Part shown: one piece after another, positions 11,125 to 21,544 of the stretch
Numbering within the stretch: the first letter of the stretch is position 1
Layout of the letters: the number at the start of each line of letters is the position of its first letter
NCBI GenBank assembly: GCA_024180945.1
Contig: JAKSGN010000007.1
Span: 1,860,001 to 1,924,000 of the forward strand
DNA: 64,000 nucleotides
Direction of reading: 5' to 3'
Origin: Macrophomina tecta
Taxonomy: Eukaryota; Ascomycota; Dothideomycetes; Botryosphaeriales; Botryosphaeriaceae
Notes under the pieces: model-generated
Database searches by the model: none
What the model saw: only the letters and a program-made list of their open reading frames with translations
What the model was told of the DNA's origin: nothing
Position numbers and translations under genes: made by a program

Positions 11125-12679
11125 AGGCATGGTGGCCGCGACGCATGATATCTGTGCAGTCATAATCTACATTTACGCTCCCGGTTCTGGAAACGGAGTC
11201 GGCAGACCGGCCGGACATAATCAGGCGGTCGTTATTTGTGCGACGCGGGCCCGGAAATCACTCAACAGGCCGTGCTGAACCCTCACAACGCTGGCGGCCT
11301 GGTGGCGGTTCCTCGAAGGCCGCCGTCGAAGAAGGGGAGGGCTGGCTCGGGAGACTCGGCTTTGTGGTGCGGCCGGAAACGGTAGAGGGTAGTTTCGAAT
11401 CGCTGGTGGTGGTTAAGCTTCTGCGTTTTAAAGGGGCAGCGTGGTTCTATAAAAAGGGCGTCCTAATAGGGCATAAGAGAGGAAGAGCTATGCGGATGGC
11501 GTGCATGACGAGCTGGTGTTAATCTGAGCCGAGCTGAGCGGAGTTGGCGCCATGAAGCTGCTGGGCTGGGGGCCAGGGAAGAGGGCTGTGGGCGATGGGC
11601 GCTGCGGCCGGCTGGCGTGCGGCAATCGAGCGCAGCGCAGCGCAGCGCGGATGGATGACGCCGGCTGTTCGTCTGCGCCCTTTTGCGTGCGTCTTGTTTT
11701 CCGGCGCGACGAACAAGGCACACCGCGGCTCCGTTGCAGGCCCAGCCGGTCGGGCTTGCAGCAGGGCGCGCGGGCATGGCAGCCAGCGCAGCCTGACTGA
11801 CACCGCCAGACTCTCCTATGCGCCGGGCGTGAGATTACTCGCACGCAGGGCCTCAACAGGGGCAGGCCGGCCGTGGTGGGCATCAAACCCATGCTTCCCA
11901 ACATGCGCAGGGCGCAGGGCGCAGGCGCGACAAGGCATTCGAGCTGGCGGTTCATCATATAATGGGCGTCCATTTGCCGGGGCGCACAGGCTTAGCCGTT
12001 GTCACTTCGAGCGCTCTGTTGCTTTGCTGCCCAGTCCCAGTGCCCAGCCGCGCTTATTCACCCTTGGGCCCTTCTGGCTGCCCACTCCGGCTTTAGTGTG
12101 CACACCTGACGCCGCCGCCTCGCTCAACTGCCTGTGTGAGCGATCCACCTCCTCGCGCTTCCTCTCACTACAACTTCCCCATCTGGGAGCCTTCAGTCCA
12201 CCCGCCTCAGAGCTGCTTCTGCGGCCGTCCTTTTGATCCTCCGCCCCTACCTCCACCCCGGCCCAGCCGTCACGCCTGCTGCCTCTCACTCGGTCGGGCT
12301 GCAAGAATCCCACGTCTCCACCCGCAAAACACGCCGCAAACCCGCCGTATCAGTAAGTGACCCCCCCGCTGAGGCTCCTCGTTCAGCCGCCTGCCCGCCC
12401 ACCCAAACCCAACACTACTGCACCGCCGCACGCAACAAAAGCCTGTCGCCCGCCAGCACTGCCGACCGGCGCGCGACCTACCCGCCCCCTCACCTCGCTC
12501 CACTGTCACCTGCTCGGCCCTACACACACCGCCTGGCTTGCAAAGCCTTGCTGACCGGCTTTCCCATCTGCCACAGGCTGGCCATAACCCCACGACCACC
12601 GCCAACCGCCACACTACTCTCCACCACACCACACCACATCCTCCCGACTGCTTCGTCTGACAAGTAGTCGCTACGAACA
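9702..12679. other. 3-kb GC-rich gene-poor region upstream of casein kinase 1
   Basis: No open frame here resembles a protein I recognise, and the long frames overlap on both strands, which is typical of GC-rich noncoding DNA. It holds a GGC triplet repeat near 11093-11125 and a short CAGCG tandem near 11627-11650. From about 12060 to 12660 it becomes C/T-rich, which fits a long pyrimidine-rich 5' leader and promoter of the kinase gene. A noncoding RNA or upstream ORFs in the leader are possible but not shown. Confidence 0.5.
11093..11125. repeat. GGC trinucleotide microsatellite
   Basis: About ten consecutive GGC units lie in noncoding DNA between ATP18 and the casein kinase gene. Confidence 0.85.
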
Positions 12680-14119
12680 ATGACGACGATGGTACGTTCC
12701 GGCTCTGTCCCTGTCGCCTGCACAGTTCGCCCTGCCCACAGCAGCAGGTCGTCGTTGCGGCGTCAGCCTGAGCCTCACCTTTGCAGCTTGCCACTCATGC
12801 AAAACTCTTCCACCTAACACCCTTCTTGCAGGATCTTCGCGTCGGTAATAAGTACCGCATTGGCCGTAAGATCGGTAGCGGTTCTTTCGGCGACATCTAT
12901 CTCGGTTGGTTTCCCCGACGTCGCGTCCGCCTCCGATGTACTCCTTTCTAACCCCCGTCGCAGGTACCAACATCATCTCGGGCGAGGAGATCGCCATCAA
13001 GCTCGAGAGCGTCAAGGCCAAGCATCCTCAGCTTGAATATGAGGCCCGCGTCTACAAGTCCCTCGCCGGTGGCGTCGGCATTCCTTTCGTTCGCTGGTTC
13101 GGCACCGAGTGCGACTACAATGCCATGGTCCTGGATCTTCTCGGCCCCAGCTTGGAGGACCTGTTCAACTTCTGCAACCGCAAGTTCTCGCTGAAGACCG
13201 TTCTGCTTCTCGCCGACCAGCTCATCTCCCGCATCGAGTACATCCACGCCAAGTCGTTCATCCACCGCGATATCAAGCCGGACAACTTCCTCATGGGCAT
13301 TGGCAAGCGCGGCAACCAGGTCAACGTGATCGACTTCGGTCTGGCCAAGAAGTACCGCGACCCCAAGACCCACTTCCACATCCCGTACAGAGAGAACAAG
13401 AACCTTACCGGTACCGCCCGTTATGCCTCGATCAACACCCACCTGGGTGTTGAGCAGTCCCGCCGTGACGACATGGAGTCTCTCGGATACGTTATGCTGT
13501 ACTTCTGCCGTGGCTCCCTCCCCTGGCAGGGCCTGAAGGCTGCTACGAAGAAGCAGAAGTACGACCGCATCATGGAGAAGAAGATGACCACCCCGACCGA
13601 GGTTCTCTGCCGTGGTTTCCCCAACGAGTTCGCCATCTACCTGAACTACACCAGGTCTCTTCGCTTCGATGACAAGCCGGACTATTCGTACCTCCGCAAG
13701 ATCTTCCGTGACCTGTTCGTCCGTGAGGGCTTCCAGTATGACTATGTCTTCGACTGGACCGTGTACAAGTACCAGAAGAACGCCCAGGCCATTGCCCAGG
13801 CTGCCGGAAACCAGGCTGCTCCCGAGGAGGACGACAAGGCCCGTGGCCGCCACGTTACCAACACCGCCGCTGCCACCGCCGGACAGACCGCCGGTGCCGT
13901 CACTGACAAGCGCCGTGGCCCCGTCAACCCTCGCGAAGGTGGCACCGGAATGTGAGTTTAACGACATCATCCATCCTTGTAAGGGCTCTTTCCTCTGCGG
14001 CTTTAGTGCGACGACGCTTGGCGCGGGGGGTGTACAGTAAATGTTGCTAACACGAACACAACAGGCAACTGCGTTCTTCCAAGCGTGGCGGTGCTGACCA
14101 GTACCAGGCCGGCTACTGA
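12680..14119 (+). CDS. ck-1a: casein kinase I, ck-1a / HRR25 type
   Basis: Exons 12680-12691, 12832-12904, 12964-13951 and 14065-14119 give 375 residues. The protein starts [20 protein letters not shown] with the glycine loop [11 protein letters not shown]. It then shows the ATP lysine (IAIK, residue 41), catalytic [10 protein letters not shown], the DFG motif ([12 protein letters not shown]) and the CK1-specific activation-loop region [14 protein letters not shown]. Near the kinase end it has [10 protein letters not shown]. This is the CK1 delta/epsilon class, whose members in fungi phosphorylate the clock protein FRQ and act in DNA repair, ribosome maturation and trafficking. The first exon holds only four codons. 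If the last intron were retained, translation would stop directly after GGTGM, losing the 16-residue tail [21 protein letters not shown] end. The symbol follows the Neurospora orthologue name. Confidence 0.95.
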
Positions 14120-15408
14120 TGAATGACTGAGATGGCCCGGGCTAGGCATCATCATCAATCATCATCTCATTTGTGGCATCAGTCGGAAGGCGCGGTTACT
14201 CTGATGGCAACTCCAGTCAACATTGGAAAACGCGGCCTCGCCGTCCTTACGTGTCCGCACAATTGGACGGCGGAGACTTTTGTTCACTCTCAGCTCATAT
14301 CTCTTGTTTGTTCGGTTTGCTCTTACTAGACCGATCTCGACCGCACAAATTCGGCCCGTCAGCATCCTATCTGGCAGAAGAACTCGGGTTGGTCTCGGTG
14401 CTCCAAGCTCCGTGTGCGCCGGCCGGGTCTTTCGCGTAGTAATCATGCACGTTCGCGTCAGCGGCAGTAGGCAGGTTTTGCTCGGGGTTCGTACGGACGG
14501 TTCGGCTGACAGCCGGGATGTGCTTTTAACAACTCGGAAAGCCCGCTCGCACCGTCAGACGTGGCCACCGAATTGGCGCCAAGGTCACATCCTGCGATGG
14601 GATCCTCAGATTGCACACTCCTCTCCTTTCTCTGTTTTGGTTGCTTGTCCACTAATGTTCCTTTTCCTCTCTCCTTTACTTTTTTCCTATGCTGGTCTGC
14701 TTTTCCTGCTTCGATGGTCTGCAACTTTCCGGCACAGTGTCTGCTTCTGGGGAGGTTTTGCGTTTACCAAGGGGATGTCATCAACAAATTGAACAACAAA
14801 TCGAAGCGACATCCGCGAGCCCTTCTGAAGGGAAGGGGCCGAGATATAAGCAGATTGGTCCAGGACTAGGAGCTATCAAGACTGACATCAACCGGCCTGG
14901 ACTTGGACGGTGACAGTTGCGTGATACTAAAGTAATGACTGGTCTGTGGATGAAGTGTTCGCGATGGTAATGGTTTCAGCGCTCTCTTTAAAGTTATTTG
15001 AATACAGTGGGCTTTCTTATCTCTATTTGTGCAACATGTAATGACCGGCTGGTGACCTGTGATGTGTGGGCTCCGAAGCAGTGGGCCCGATGAAATGCTG
15101 GCCATTGAGCTATCAAATGCCTAGCGCACCCAGCCGGATGTGAGCGTAGTATGCACAATGAAGGCGCGAATCATGCGTCTAGTATGGTAGGGTGGTTGAT
15201 CTACCAGCTGACTCAAAAAGCTTGACAAAACCCCAGCCGTTGATTTGCCGCCCGAGCTCTGGGCCCAAAAAGATTCCCGCCGCACAATCAGCTCCACATT
15301 CCTCCGTACCTTAAGAGAAAGGTCACTTTGGGAATTCCGGGCGGGAAAAAGGTCGAATTCCAGCTGGAGTTTGTGTTCTTCTTGCGCTCTTCCGGATTTC
15401 GAGCCGCA
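14120..15408. other. intergenic, no supported gene
   Basis: 1.3 kb between the kinase and RSM22. The open frames are short and overlapping and lack motifs. The final 150 bp should carry the RSM22 promoter. Confidence 0.5.
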
Positions 15409-17982
15409 ATGCTCTCCTCACGCTTGCCGCAGTCCGTCTGCAAGGCATGCCGCTCCAAGCTGCTGGCCGCCACCGCTCTCGACACCGGCAGCAGAACTCT
15501 CCCTACCACGAGTAGCCGGACGGGCTTGCATAAGCGCATACGATTGAGCCCTTCACCGGCACAGCAGCAGCACCATCGCTCGCCGACGCACCAGCATCGC
15601 CACTTTTCCTCGACGAGCGGACGACGCAATGAGCAGCCCAACGCGAGCAATTCGCCCCCCGCCTCCGCTGACGACGATCATGCCTCGGACAAACGGACAA
15701 CAATACAGCAAGAGGATAATGTAGAAGAGCAGGGGGAAGCGCCTGAGGAAGGAGGCCAGCTGCCGCCGTCGTACACGCAGCTCGAGGCCGCCGCCCGCGC
15801 CGCGCGCCAGCGCTACGGCGACGTCCTGCCCGAGGCGCTGCTGACGCGAGAGGAATTCGTCGTGTACGAGCGGCTGTACGGCGCGCCGCTCAGGATCGCG
15901 CCGGAGGAGGTGTTGCAGGCTGAGGCCGAGGCCGAGGCTGGGGCCGTGGGTGGCGCGTACGAGGAGGCTGAGGAGGGGGAGCTGGTGAGGGAGACGCTGT
16001 GGGTGGAGGGAAAGGGCGGAAAGCTGGAAGAGGTGGAGTTTTATCATGGGGGCCCGGATGGGGGCAGGGTGGTGAAGGAGGGCGAGGTGTTGGAGGATGA
16101 GGACGCGGTTGCGGAGAGGTTGGAGAGATTGAGGATGGAGGAGGCGGAAGATGAAGAGGAAGAGGGGGACTGGATGGATTATGGGCCGGCCGCGGATAAG
16201 AGCAGGACGCATCCTTTGACGTCTGCTGGGAGGTTTGCGACCAGCCCCACGACGCTTCAGCTGCCGAGGAAGGAGTTTATCGACCCGGTCGCGGAGATTT
16301 TGGCTGCGTCGAACAAGAAGCATTTGGCAGATGTGTCGCAGCGGGTTTTTGGGGGCCATAGGTTGCCGCACTCGACGCGTACGCTTCGGCCGATGGGTGG
16401 GGAGTTGGTGCAGCAGCCTATCCCGTTGGAGCCTGCGCAGGCTCAGATGAGTCCCATGGAGGGAGACTCGTATCTCGCGGCTGTCATGCCTGGCACTTAT
16501 GCTGCGGTTACAAGCATCCTCGTTGAGGTACGCAAGCGTCTCGGCAGCGAGTGGATCGAAGGGCTCCTGAAGAAAGAAGGTGGCCCTCTCATTCTCGACG
16601 TCAGCTCCGGTGGAGCTGCCGTAGTAGCATGGCGCGAAATCCTCAAAGCAGAATGGGAACGCATGCAGGAAGCCTCCGGCACCTCCAACGCAACACCCGC
16701 TCCGGTAGGAAAGGCCTCCGTCATCACCGGTTCCGATACCCTGCGCCACCGCGCCGCCCAGTTCCTTGAGAACACCACATTCCTCCCCCGCCTCCCCGAC
16801 CCCATCCTGCCCGGCGAGAAAGTCGGCCGCAAAGCCCGCAAGGTCTACGACATCATTGTCGCCCCGCACGCCCTGTGGTCCCTCAAGGAAGACTATCTCC
16901 GCAAGGCCGCCGTCCAGAGACTCTGGTCACTGCTTGACCCACGCGGCGGATTGCTCGTCTTGATGGAGAAGGGTCTCCCACGAGGTTTTGAGGTCATCGC
17001 AGGCGCACGTGCGCTGCTGCTCGATAACCACATCGCCAGCCCTGGGGCTACGCATGTGGAGCCACAGCCCCTAAATCACCTCGATGCAAGTAACAAGGCG
17101 CGGGTGGCGAAGAAGGAGGAGGGCATGATTGTTGCGCCGTGCACGAACCATGCGGGCTGTCCGATGTATACGATCCCCGGGATCAGCAGGAATAGGAAGG
17201 ATTTCTGCTACTTTAAGCAGAGGTTCATCCGGCCGCCGTATTTGCAGAAGCTGTTGGGCGCGAGGGACAAAAATCATGAAGATGTGCAGTTCAGCTATCT
17301 TGCTGTACGGAGAGGCGGTGATTTGAGGAGGGGACAGGAAGGCGTCATGCAAGGCGATGAGGCGGTGCTCAAGGCTTTCGAGGGACTGGGCGATAGGCAC
17401 CGAAACCCGCTAGAGGACCTGGAAGAGGTGGATGATGCAGCGCTTGAGGGTCCTGGCGTCGATACCGCTGCCGCCGCTTCACTGGAGGCTGAAAGGGGGG
17501 AAAGGCAGGTTGAGGATGACTATGGCGAGGCGAACACGCTCACGCTCTCCCTGCCCCGACTGATTCTCCCCCCGCTCAAGCGTCGTGGACACGTCATCCT
17601 GGATGTCTGCACCCCGGCGGGCCGTCTTGAACGCTGGACCGTGCCGCGCAGCTTCGGCCGCCAGGCTTACCGCGATGCCCGGAAGTCCAAGTGGGGAGAC
17701 TTGTGGGCGCTAGGCGCGGCGACCCGAGTGCCGCGGATTGTGCGGCTGGGAAGGAAGGACGGCGATGAGAAGGCGCGGACGGGTAAGATCATGGCTAGTG
17801 TAACGAGGGATGAAGAGAAGCAGAAGTTGAGTAAAGTGGATAAGGCGCGGTTGAAGAGGGAAAGGGGCAAGAACTGGAAGAAGGGGAAGGAAACAAGGCG
17901 TATGGAGAGGGAGAGGAGGGATGAGGAGAAGAGGGTTAGGAAGGAGGAGGAGGAGGAGGGAGACGAGGATGATGAGTTTTGA
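15409..17982 (+). CDS. RSM22: mitochondrial ribosome-associated methyltransferase-like protein RSM22
   Basis: A single exon of 857 residues. The ATG at 15409 is preferred over the upstream in-frame 15328, because it gives a typical mitochondrial presequence (MLSSRLPQSVCKACRSKLLA). A low-complexity acidic region covers roughly residues 100-270. The Rsm22 domain then shows GTYAAVTSILVEVRKRL, PLILDVSSGGAAVVAW (SAM-fold motif I), YDIIVAPHALWSL and WSLLDPRGGLLVLMEKG. Cysteines in APCTNHAGCPMY (about 578 and 584), DFCYFKQR (about 600) and later VCTPAGRLERWTVPRSFG match the iron-sulfur ligand pattern of Rsm22/METTL17. The C-terminus is Lys/Arg/Glu-rich. Family members assist small mitoribosomal subunit assembly in the matrix. 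Confidence 0.92.
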   Translation: MLSSRLPQSVCKACRSKLLAATALDTGSRTLPTTSSRTGLHKRIRLSPSPAQQQHHRSPTHQHRHFSSTSGRRNEQPNASNSPPASADDDHASDKRTTIQQEDNVEEQGEAPEEGGQLPPSYTQLEAAARAARQRYGDVLPEALLTREEFVVYERLYGAPLRIAPEEVLQAEAEAEAGAVGGAYEEAEEGELVRETLWVEGKGGKLEEVEFYHGGPDGGRVVKEGEVLEDEDAVAERLERLRMEEAEDEEEEGDWMDYGPAADKSRTHPLTSAGRFATSPTTLQLPRKEFIDPVAEILAASNKKHLADVSQRVFGGHRLPHSTRTLRPMGGELVQQPIPLEPAQAQMSPMEGDSYLAAVMPGTYAAVTSILVEVRKRLGSEWIEGLLKKEGGPLILDVSSGGAAVVAWREILKAEWERMQEASGTSNATPAPVGKASVITGSDTLRHRAAQFLENTTFLPRLPDPILPGEKVGRKARKVYDIIVAPHALWSLKEDYLRKAAVQRLWSLLDPRGGLLVLMEKGLPRGFEVIAGARALLLDNHIASPGATHVEPQPLNHLDASNKARVAKKEEGMIVAPCTNHAGCPMYTIPGISRNRKDFCYFKQRFIRPPYLQKLLGARDKNHEDVQFSYLAVRRGGDLRRGQEGVMQGDEAVLKAFEGLGDRHRNPLEDLEEVDDAALEGPGVDTAAAASLEAERGERQVEDDYGEANTLTLSLPRLILPPLKRRGHVILDVCTPAGRLERWTVPRSFGRQAYRDARKSKWGDLWALGAATRVPRIVRLGRKDGDEKARTGKIMASVTRDEEKQKLSKVDKARLKRERGKNWKKGKETRRMERERRDEEKRVRKEEEEEGDEDDEF

Positions 17983-18400
17983 GGAGGGTGTTGGCGAGAG
18001 AGGTTGTAGGATTAGATGCGTGGGGTGGTTGGGATCTCGACTCATGATACCGTGGCAAGGCGAGATCTTGCCTGGCCAGAATGGCGGGCTGCCTGTTGAA
18101 TGAAACACTACTCTTGAAGAAATTGTATTATTCGCTGACGAATCCCCCCAAGCTCCGCCGCTCCAACTCTAGTAAGGCAGAGTAGTATTAGTAGTAGTAT
18201 CCTTCTCTGAGGGGCCTTTTTATGCATGCTACCCGTAATTCTTCGAGGTTCTTGTGGGTGGCAAGTCGGATCATCATTGCTCAACGCGCTCTTCACATCA
18301 ATGCCTACCATGAAATAATTCGTACAAAATGCACCTCTTGCGTGATATCCACCCTCACGATCTCCTTTCTGAGATCCATATCGAGGCCTGGTGGCTTCGG
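17983..18400. other. intergenic, possible tail of the HET pseudogene
   Basis: No gene is visible. The decayed HET sequence on the minus strand may fade out in this interval. Confidence 0.4.
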
Positions 18401-18840
18401 CCGGAAACGTTTACTGAGGACGCGGACCTTGTATCGCCGTCTCCCAGTGTGGCACCGCGTCCACGCCGATGCTCACAGCCCAAGGCATCGACCCAATCAG
18501 CAGCGCAAACTCGATTGCGTCTGACCATCGCAGAAAGATGACTGCAACCAACAGCCTCACCTTGCTCTCCCTTGTGAAGGGGAACATGCCCGACTCGCCC
18601 GCAGCCACGCCGGCCTCGCAATATCAAGCGCCGAAAGCCACGCTACCTGCTCTCTGTACGCCTCGAGCGCGGTAAATTCCCTTCTTCGGTCTTCAGACTC
18701 GTCCAGGGAAAGCAATTTACGTGGGCGTGCTCGCGGTAGTGCTCCCCGTAAAGGTTGTTGTTATGCCGCACGCACAGCGTGCGCAGCGTGTTGAGCTCCG
18801 GGCGGGTGAGGAGCTCGTGCGCACCGAAGTGTGTGTATTG

Positions 18841-19660
18841 CTAGGGTAATGTGCCAGAACTAGTGGTAAGCATGACGGCAGTTGTGATAGTGCGCAGCTG
18901 CATGCACAAGAAACCCAAATAGCGGGGTGGGCAGGGACAGTTGAGGGCCGCGATCCAGTCTCCGTGGGTGTCGGCGAGTGTGAGGTGAAGGGAGACCCGG
19001 AATCGGCGGTTCGTTGTGTTGGAGGGTTTGCGCACGACGACCTCGTAGTACGGCATGATTCTGCCGGAGTCGGCGACGTTAGAGGGGCTTTTGGGGAGTA
19101 TGCCGTGCAGGGATTCGGGTGGGCGGGTCTTGTCGGTCCAGGCGAAGATGGACTGGCCGTCGGTCTCTTTCAATATTTCTTTCTTAGAGTCGGAGGAAGG
19201 CGTTTTCTCCTTTGCCATAGCGCATGGGCCTGTTGATGTTCGAATAGCCCCATCAGGCTGTAGGCGCGGTCCTGGATGTGGGAGGTGTGCCGTTTGGCGG
19301 CCAGAACATCTCCTTCACGATTTTAGTGGACAGCAGAGGATTGGTGCCTGTCAGCACTTCGACATCGAAGCCGGTGGTTTTGGAAAGCGGGTCTTTCAGT
19401 GCTTGTTTGTGGCCCGGCTCTGCTGTATCAGGAGTGCATGGATTTGAGAGACTCGGAGACCTCATCACCGCTATCTTTGCTGATGGAGCAGCTGTCGCTT
19501 CAGGCATAGCCGTAGCTCTCTCTCAGGGCCTGCTTGCATTTAAAATGTATCATTCTCCGGCCAGCCATCTGCTCCACAAGACCACCATATCACATGCCCT
19601 TGAATAAGGCCTCCTCATCTTGCCGGCGGGGGGAGAGGATGGCATATTGGAGGGATGGTC
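18841..19660 (-). pseudogene. HET-domain (heterokaryon incompatibility) pseudogene 1
   Basis: Read on the minus strand from about 19660, successive pieces match a HET protein of the HET-D/E type but in shifting frames. The pieces are QYAILS and DEEALFKGM, then CKQALRESYGYA followed by SDSCSISKDSGDEVSESLKS (canonical WIDTCCIDKSSxAELSEAINS). Next come IQDRAYSLMGLF, MRYGKGENAFLRL and DGQSIFAWTDKTRP with LPKSPSNVADSG. Stops and at least two frameshifts separate them, so no full protein can be made. HET proteins trigger cell death after fusion of unlike hyphae. Faint similarity (KVRLLVAVIFLRW, GSMPWAVSIGVD) may continue to about 18410. Some Trp and Cys positions are replaced, consistent with point-mutational decay. 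Confidence 0.8.
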
Positions 19661-19890
19661 ACGGAGTTGTGATGTAGGCGGGGAGTGCGGAGACGGAATC
19701 GGCAAAGGCGAGATCTTTGGAGGCGGCGCACGGGCCGGCTTAGGGCCGAGCGTCGGCCATTTCGTCATTCGCCGCCGCCGCCGCCGTCGCTCGCTGTCAC
19801 ATCCTCTTTCTCGTCATCAGACCCTCCACGCCTCTTCCCATGTCGCCCAACATCCACGTCTAGCACCCGCGCGCTGAAGAAATCCACGCT

Positions 19891-21117
19891 ATGGCGCTGG
19901 CAGACCGCCCAGCCTCCTGTCTCTCTGCCGAGGGCGAGTGCGCGCAATCCCGCAGGCAGGTCGGGCACCTACCCGACGAGATTCTCCTCGAGATCTTGTC
20001 CCACATTCCGCGTGGCAAGCCTGGTCAATCTACCCTCTGGGCCTTCTGCCTCGTGAAACACCAGTGGTACAGATGCGCCATCTCCCGCCTGTACGAAGCC
20101 CCTCACCTGGAGGGCTCCAACTTTGCTCCCTTCGTCAACACCATCTGCCCCTCGGTCAACCTGCACGTTAGGAAGAGTGAACTCGCCGGTCTGGTCCGTG
20201 TCCTTGACCTGAACCATATTGTCCACCAGAGTTCCAAGTCCATTACCGCCAGACTCCTTGGCCGGACTAAGCAGCACCTAGAAGTCTTCGTCGCCCCTCA
20301 AGCTGCCTTCGCCGTCAACTGCTTTGCAGCTCTCTCAAAATGCACCAATCTCCGCGTCTTGAACCTGTCTCTTATCTGCGAGGCAGTCAGCATTTCTGCT
20401 CTGGCCCAAACCATCAAACAACTCCCTAACCTCAAACGCCTGTTCTTTCCTCGGTCTTCCAGCGATAGTGCTTTTGACGCATCCACCATCGCCTGGCCAC
20501 CTTTGGAAGAGCTTTACCTGAGTGGGAGCCTGGAAGGCTACTTCGTCCGACGCCTTCTGACCGAAGATCTCCAGACCTGTCGGCTCCCCGGTACTCTTTC
20601 AACTCTTTCCATCACCCACTGCCCGCGCCTGGGCACCTCTGATCTTTGCTCGCTCGTCCGCGCCGTAGGCCCACAGCTGAAGTCCCTGACCGTTGAGAAC
20701 ATTCGAGGTCTTCGACACAATGCCATGGATCGGGTCTTGGACCAGTGTCCTAAACTCAAGTCGCTGAGGGTCTCTTTGGATTACGTCACCTTCATGTTCG
20801 TCTATCGTGACCCGGGCGAGGACCGCATGACGAATCACCCACTCCATCGACTGGAGCTCAGTGACTCCGGGAACATGGGCTGGTCTCTTGATCCTGACGA
20901 GGTTCTTACAGCCGGTGATCTTGCTGATGCCATCAGTGACGGGACTATTCCCAACTTACGCATTCTCAGAATATCAAAATCCGCACAGTGGCATGTTGAC
21001 GACCCGGATGAGATGAGACGGCTTATCGATACCATTGATGAGAGCTACAATAAGCAGCTGGTTGAGGATGCTTCCCTTAGAAACCAAGTCGTCGGTGTGT
21101 GGACCATGGATGACTAA
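19891..21117 (+). CDS. F-box / leucine-rich-repeat protein
   Basis: A single exon of 408 residues. Residues about 24-60 (VGHLPDEILLEILSHIP through LWAFCLVKHQWYRCAISRLY) form an F-box, which binds Skp1 in SCF ubiquitin ligases. The rest holds irregular leucine-rich repeats: CTNLRVLNLSLI, LPNLKRLFFPR, PPLEELYLSGS, GTLSTLSITHCPRL, PQLKSLTVENIRGL, CPKLKSLRVSLDYV and IPNLRILRISKSA. This is the common fungal F-box/LRR layout for substrate recognition. The target is unknown. The start at 19891 lies 230 bp from the end of the neighbouring HET pseudogene. No signal peptide or membrane segment. Confidence 0.85.
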   Translation: MALADRPASCLSAEGECAQSRRQVGHLPDEILLEILSHIPRGKPGQSTLWAFCLVKHQWYRCAISRLYEAPHLEGSNFAPFVNTICPSVNLHVRKSELAGLVRVLDLNHIVHQSSKSITARLLGRTKQHLEVFVAPQAAFAVNCFAALSKCTNLRVLNLSLICEAVSISALAQTIKQLPNLKRLFFPRSSSDSAFDASTIAWPPLEELYLSGSLEGYFVRRLLTEDLQTCRLPGTLSTLSITHCPRLGTSDLCSLVRAVGPQLKSLTVENIRGLRHNAMDRVLDQCPKLKSLRVSLDYVTFMFVYRDPGEDRMTNHPLHRLELSDSGNMGWSLDPDEVLTAGDLADAISDGTIPNLRILRISKSAQWHVDDPDEMRRLIDTIDESYNKQLVEDASLRNQVVGVWTMDD

Positions 21118-21544
21118 ACTCCTCATTTTTCTCCTGTTAGCATAGCGTTGGTGTTGGGGCCTGGACAAAATATTAGAGTCTTGATTTACGGCCGAAATGG
21201 TCAGCCACCGGGAATAGGGCCGGTCTTTGATACTACATCGTGTTATCTCGATGAATTGCGCTTTGCATTGTTTCTAGCTTACACATGGGAAGTTGAAGCC
21301 TATGTCCAGACGCGGGTGTCATCAGATTTGCCGGACGATGAGGTCCAGACGAATGCTTCAGCTCCCCACATGCACACCTGCTTGCGCTGCCGACCATTGC
21401 GATTTTGGGACTAACGTCGTATTAGAGTCTGCTAGCTAATAGCGAGTGGTGAAATTCTTCACTACCGCAATCGAGGCACCTGAAATTACTGCTATCTATG
21501 GTTCTAGTGCTATGGCCTGATTACTTCTTCTAGGGTGGCGTGGC
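21118..21544. other. convergent intergenic region
   Basis: 427 bp between the 3' ends of the F-box gene and the FAD oxidase. Nothing further is recognised. Confidence 0.5.

Noticed and set aside
12948..13970. 340-codon open frame antisense to casein kinase 1
   Set aside because: It is a mirror of the strongly codon-biased kinase exon, has no motif and ignores the introns.
15553..16869. 438-codon antisense frame within RSM22
   Set aside because: Shadow of the real RSM22 frame; its Leu/Arg/His-rich composition is an artefact.
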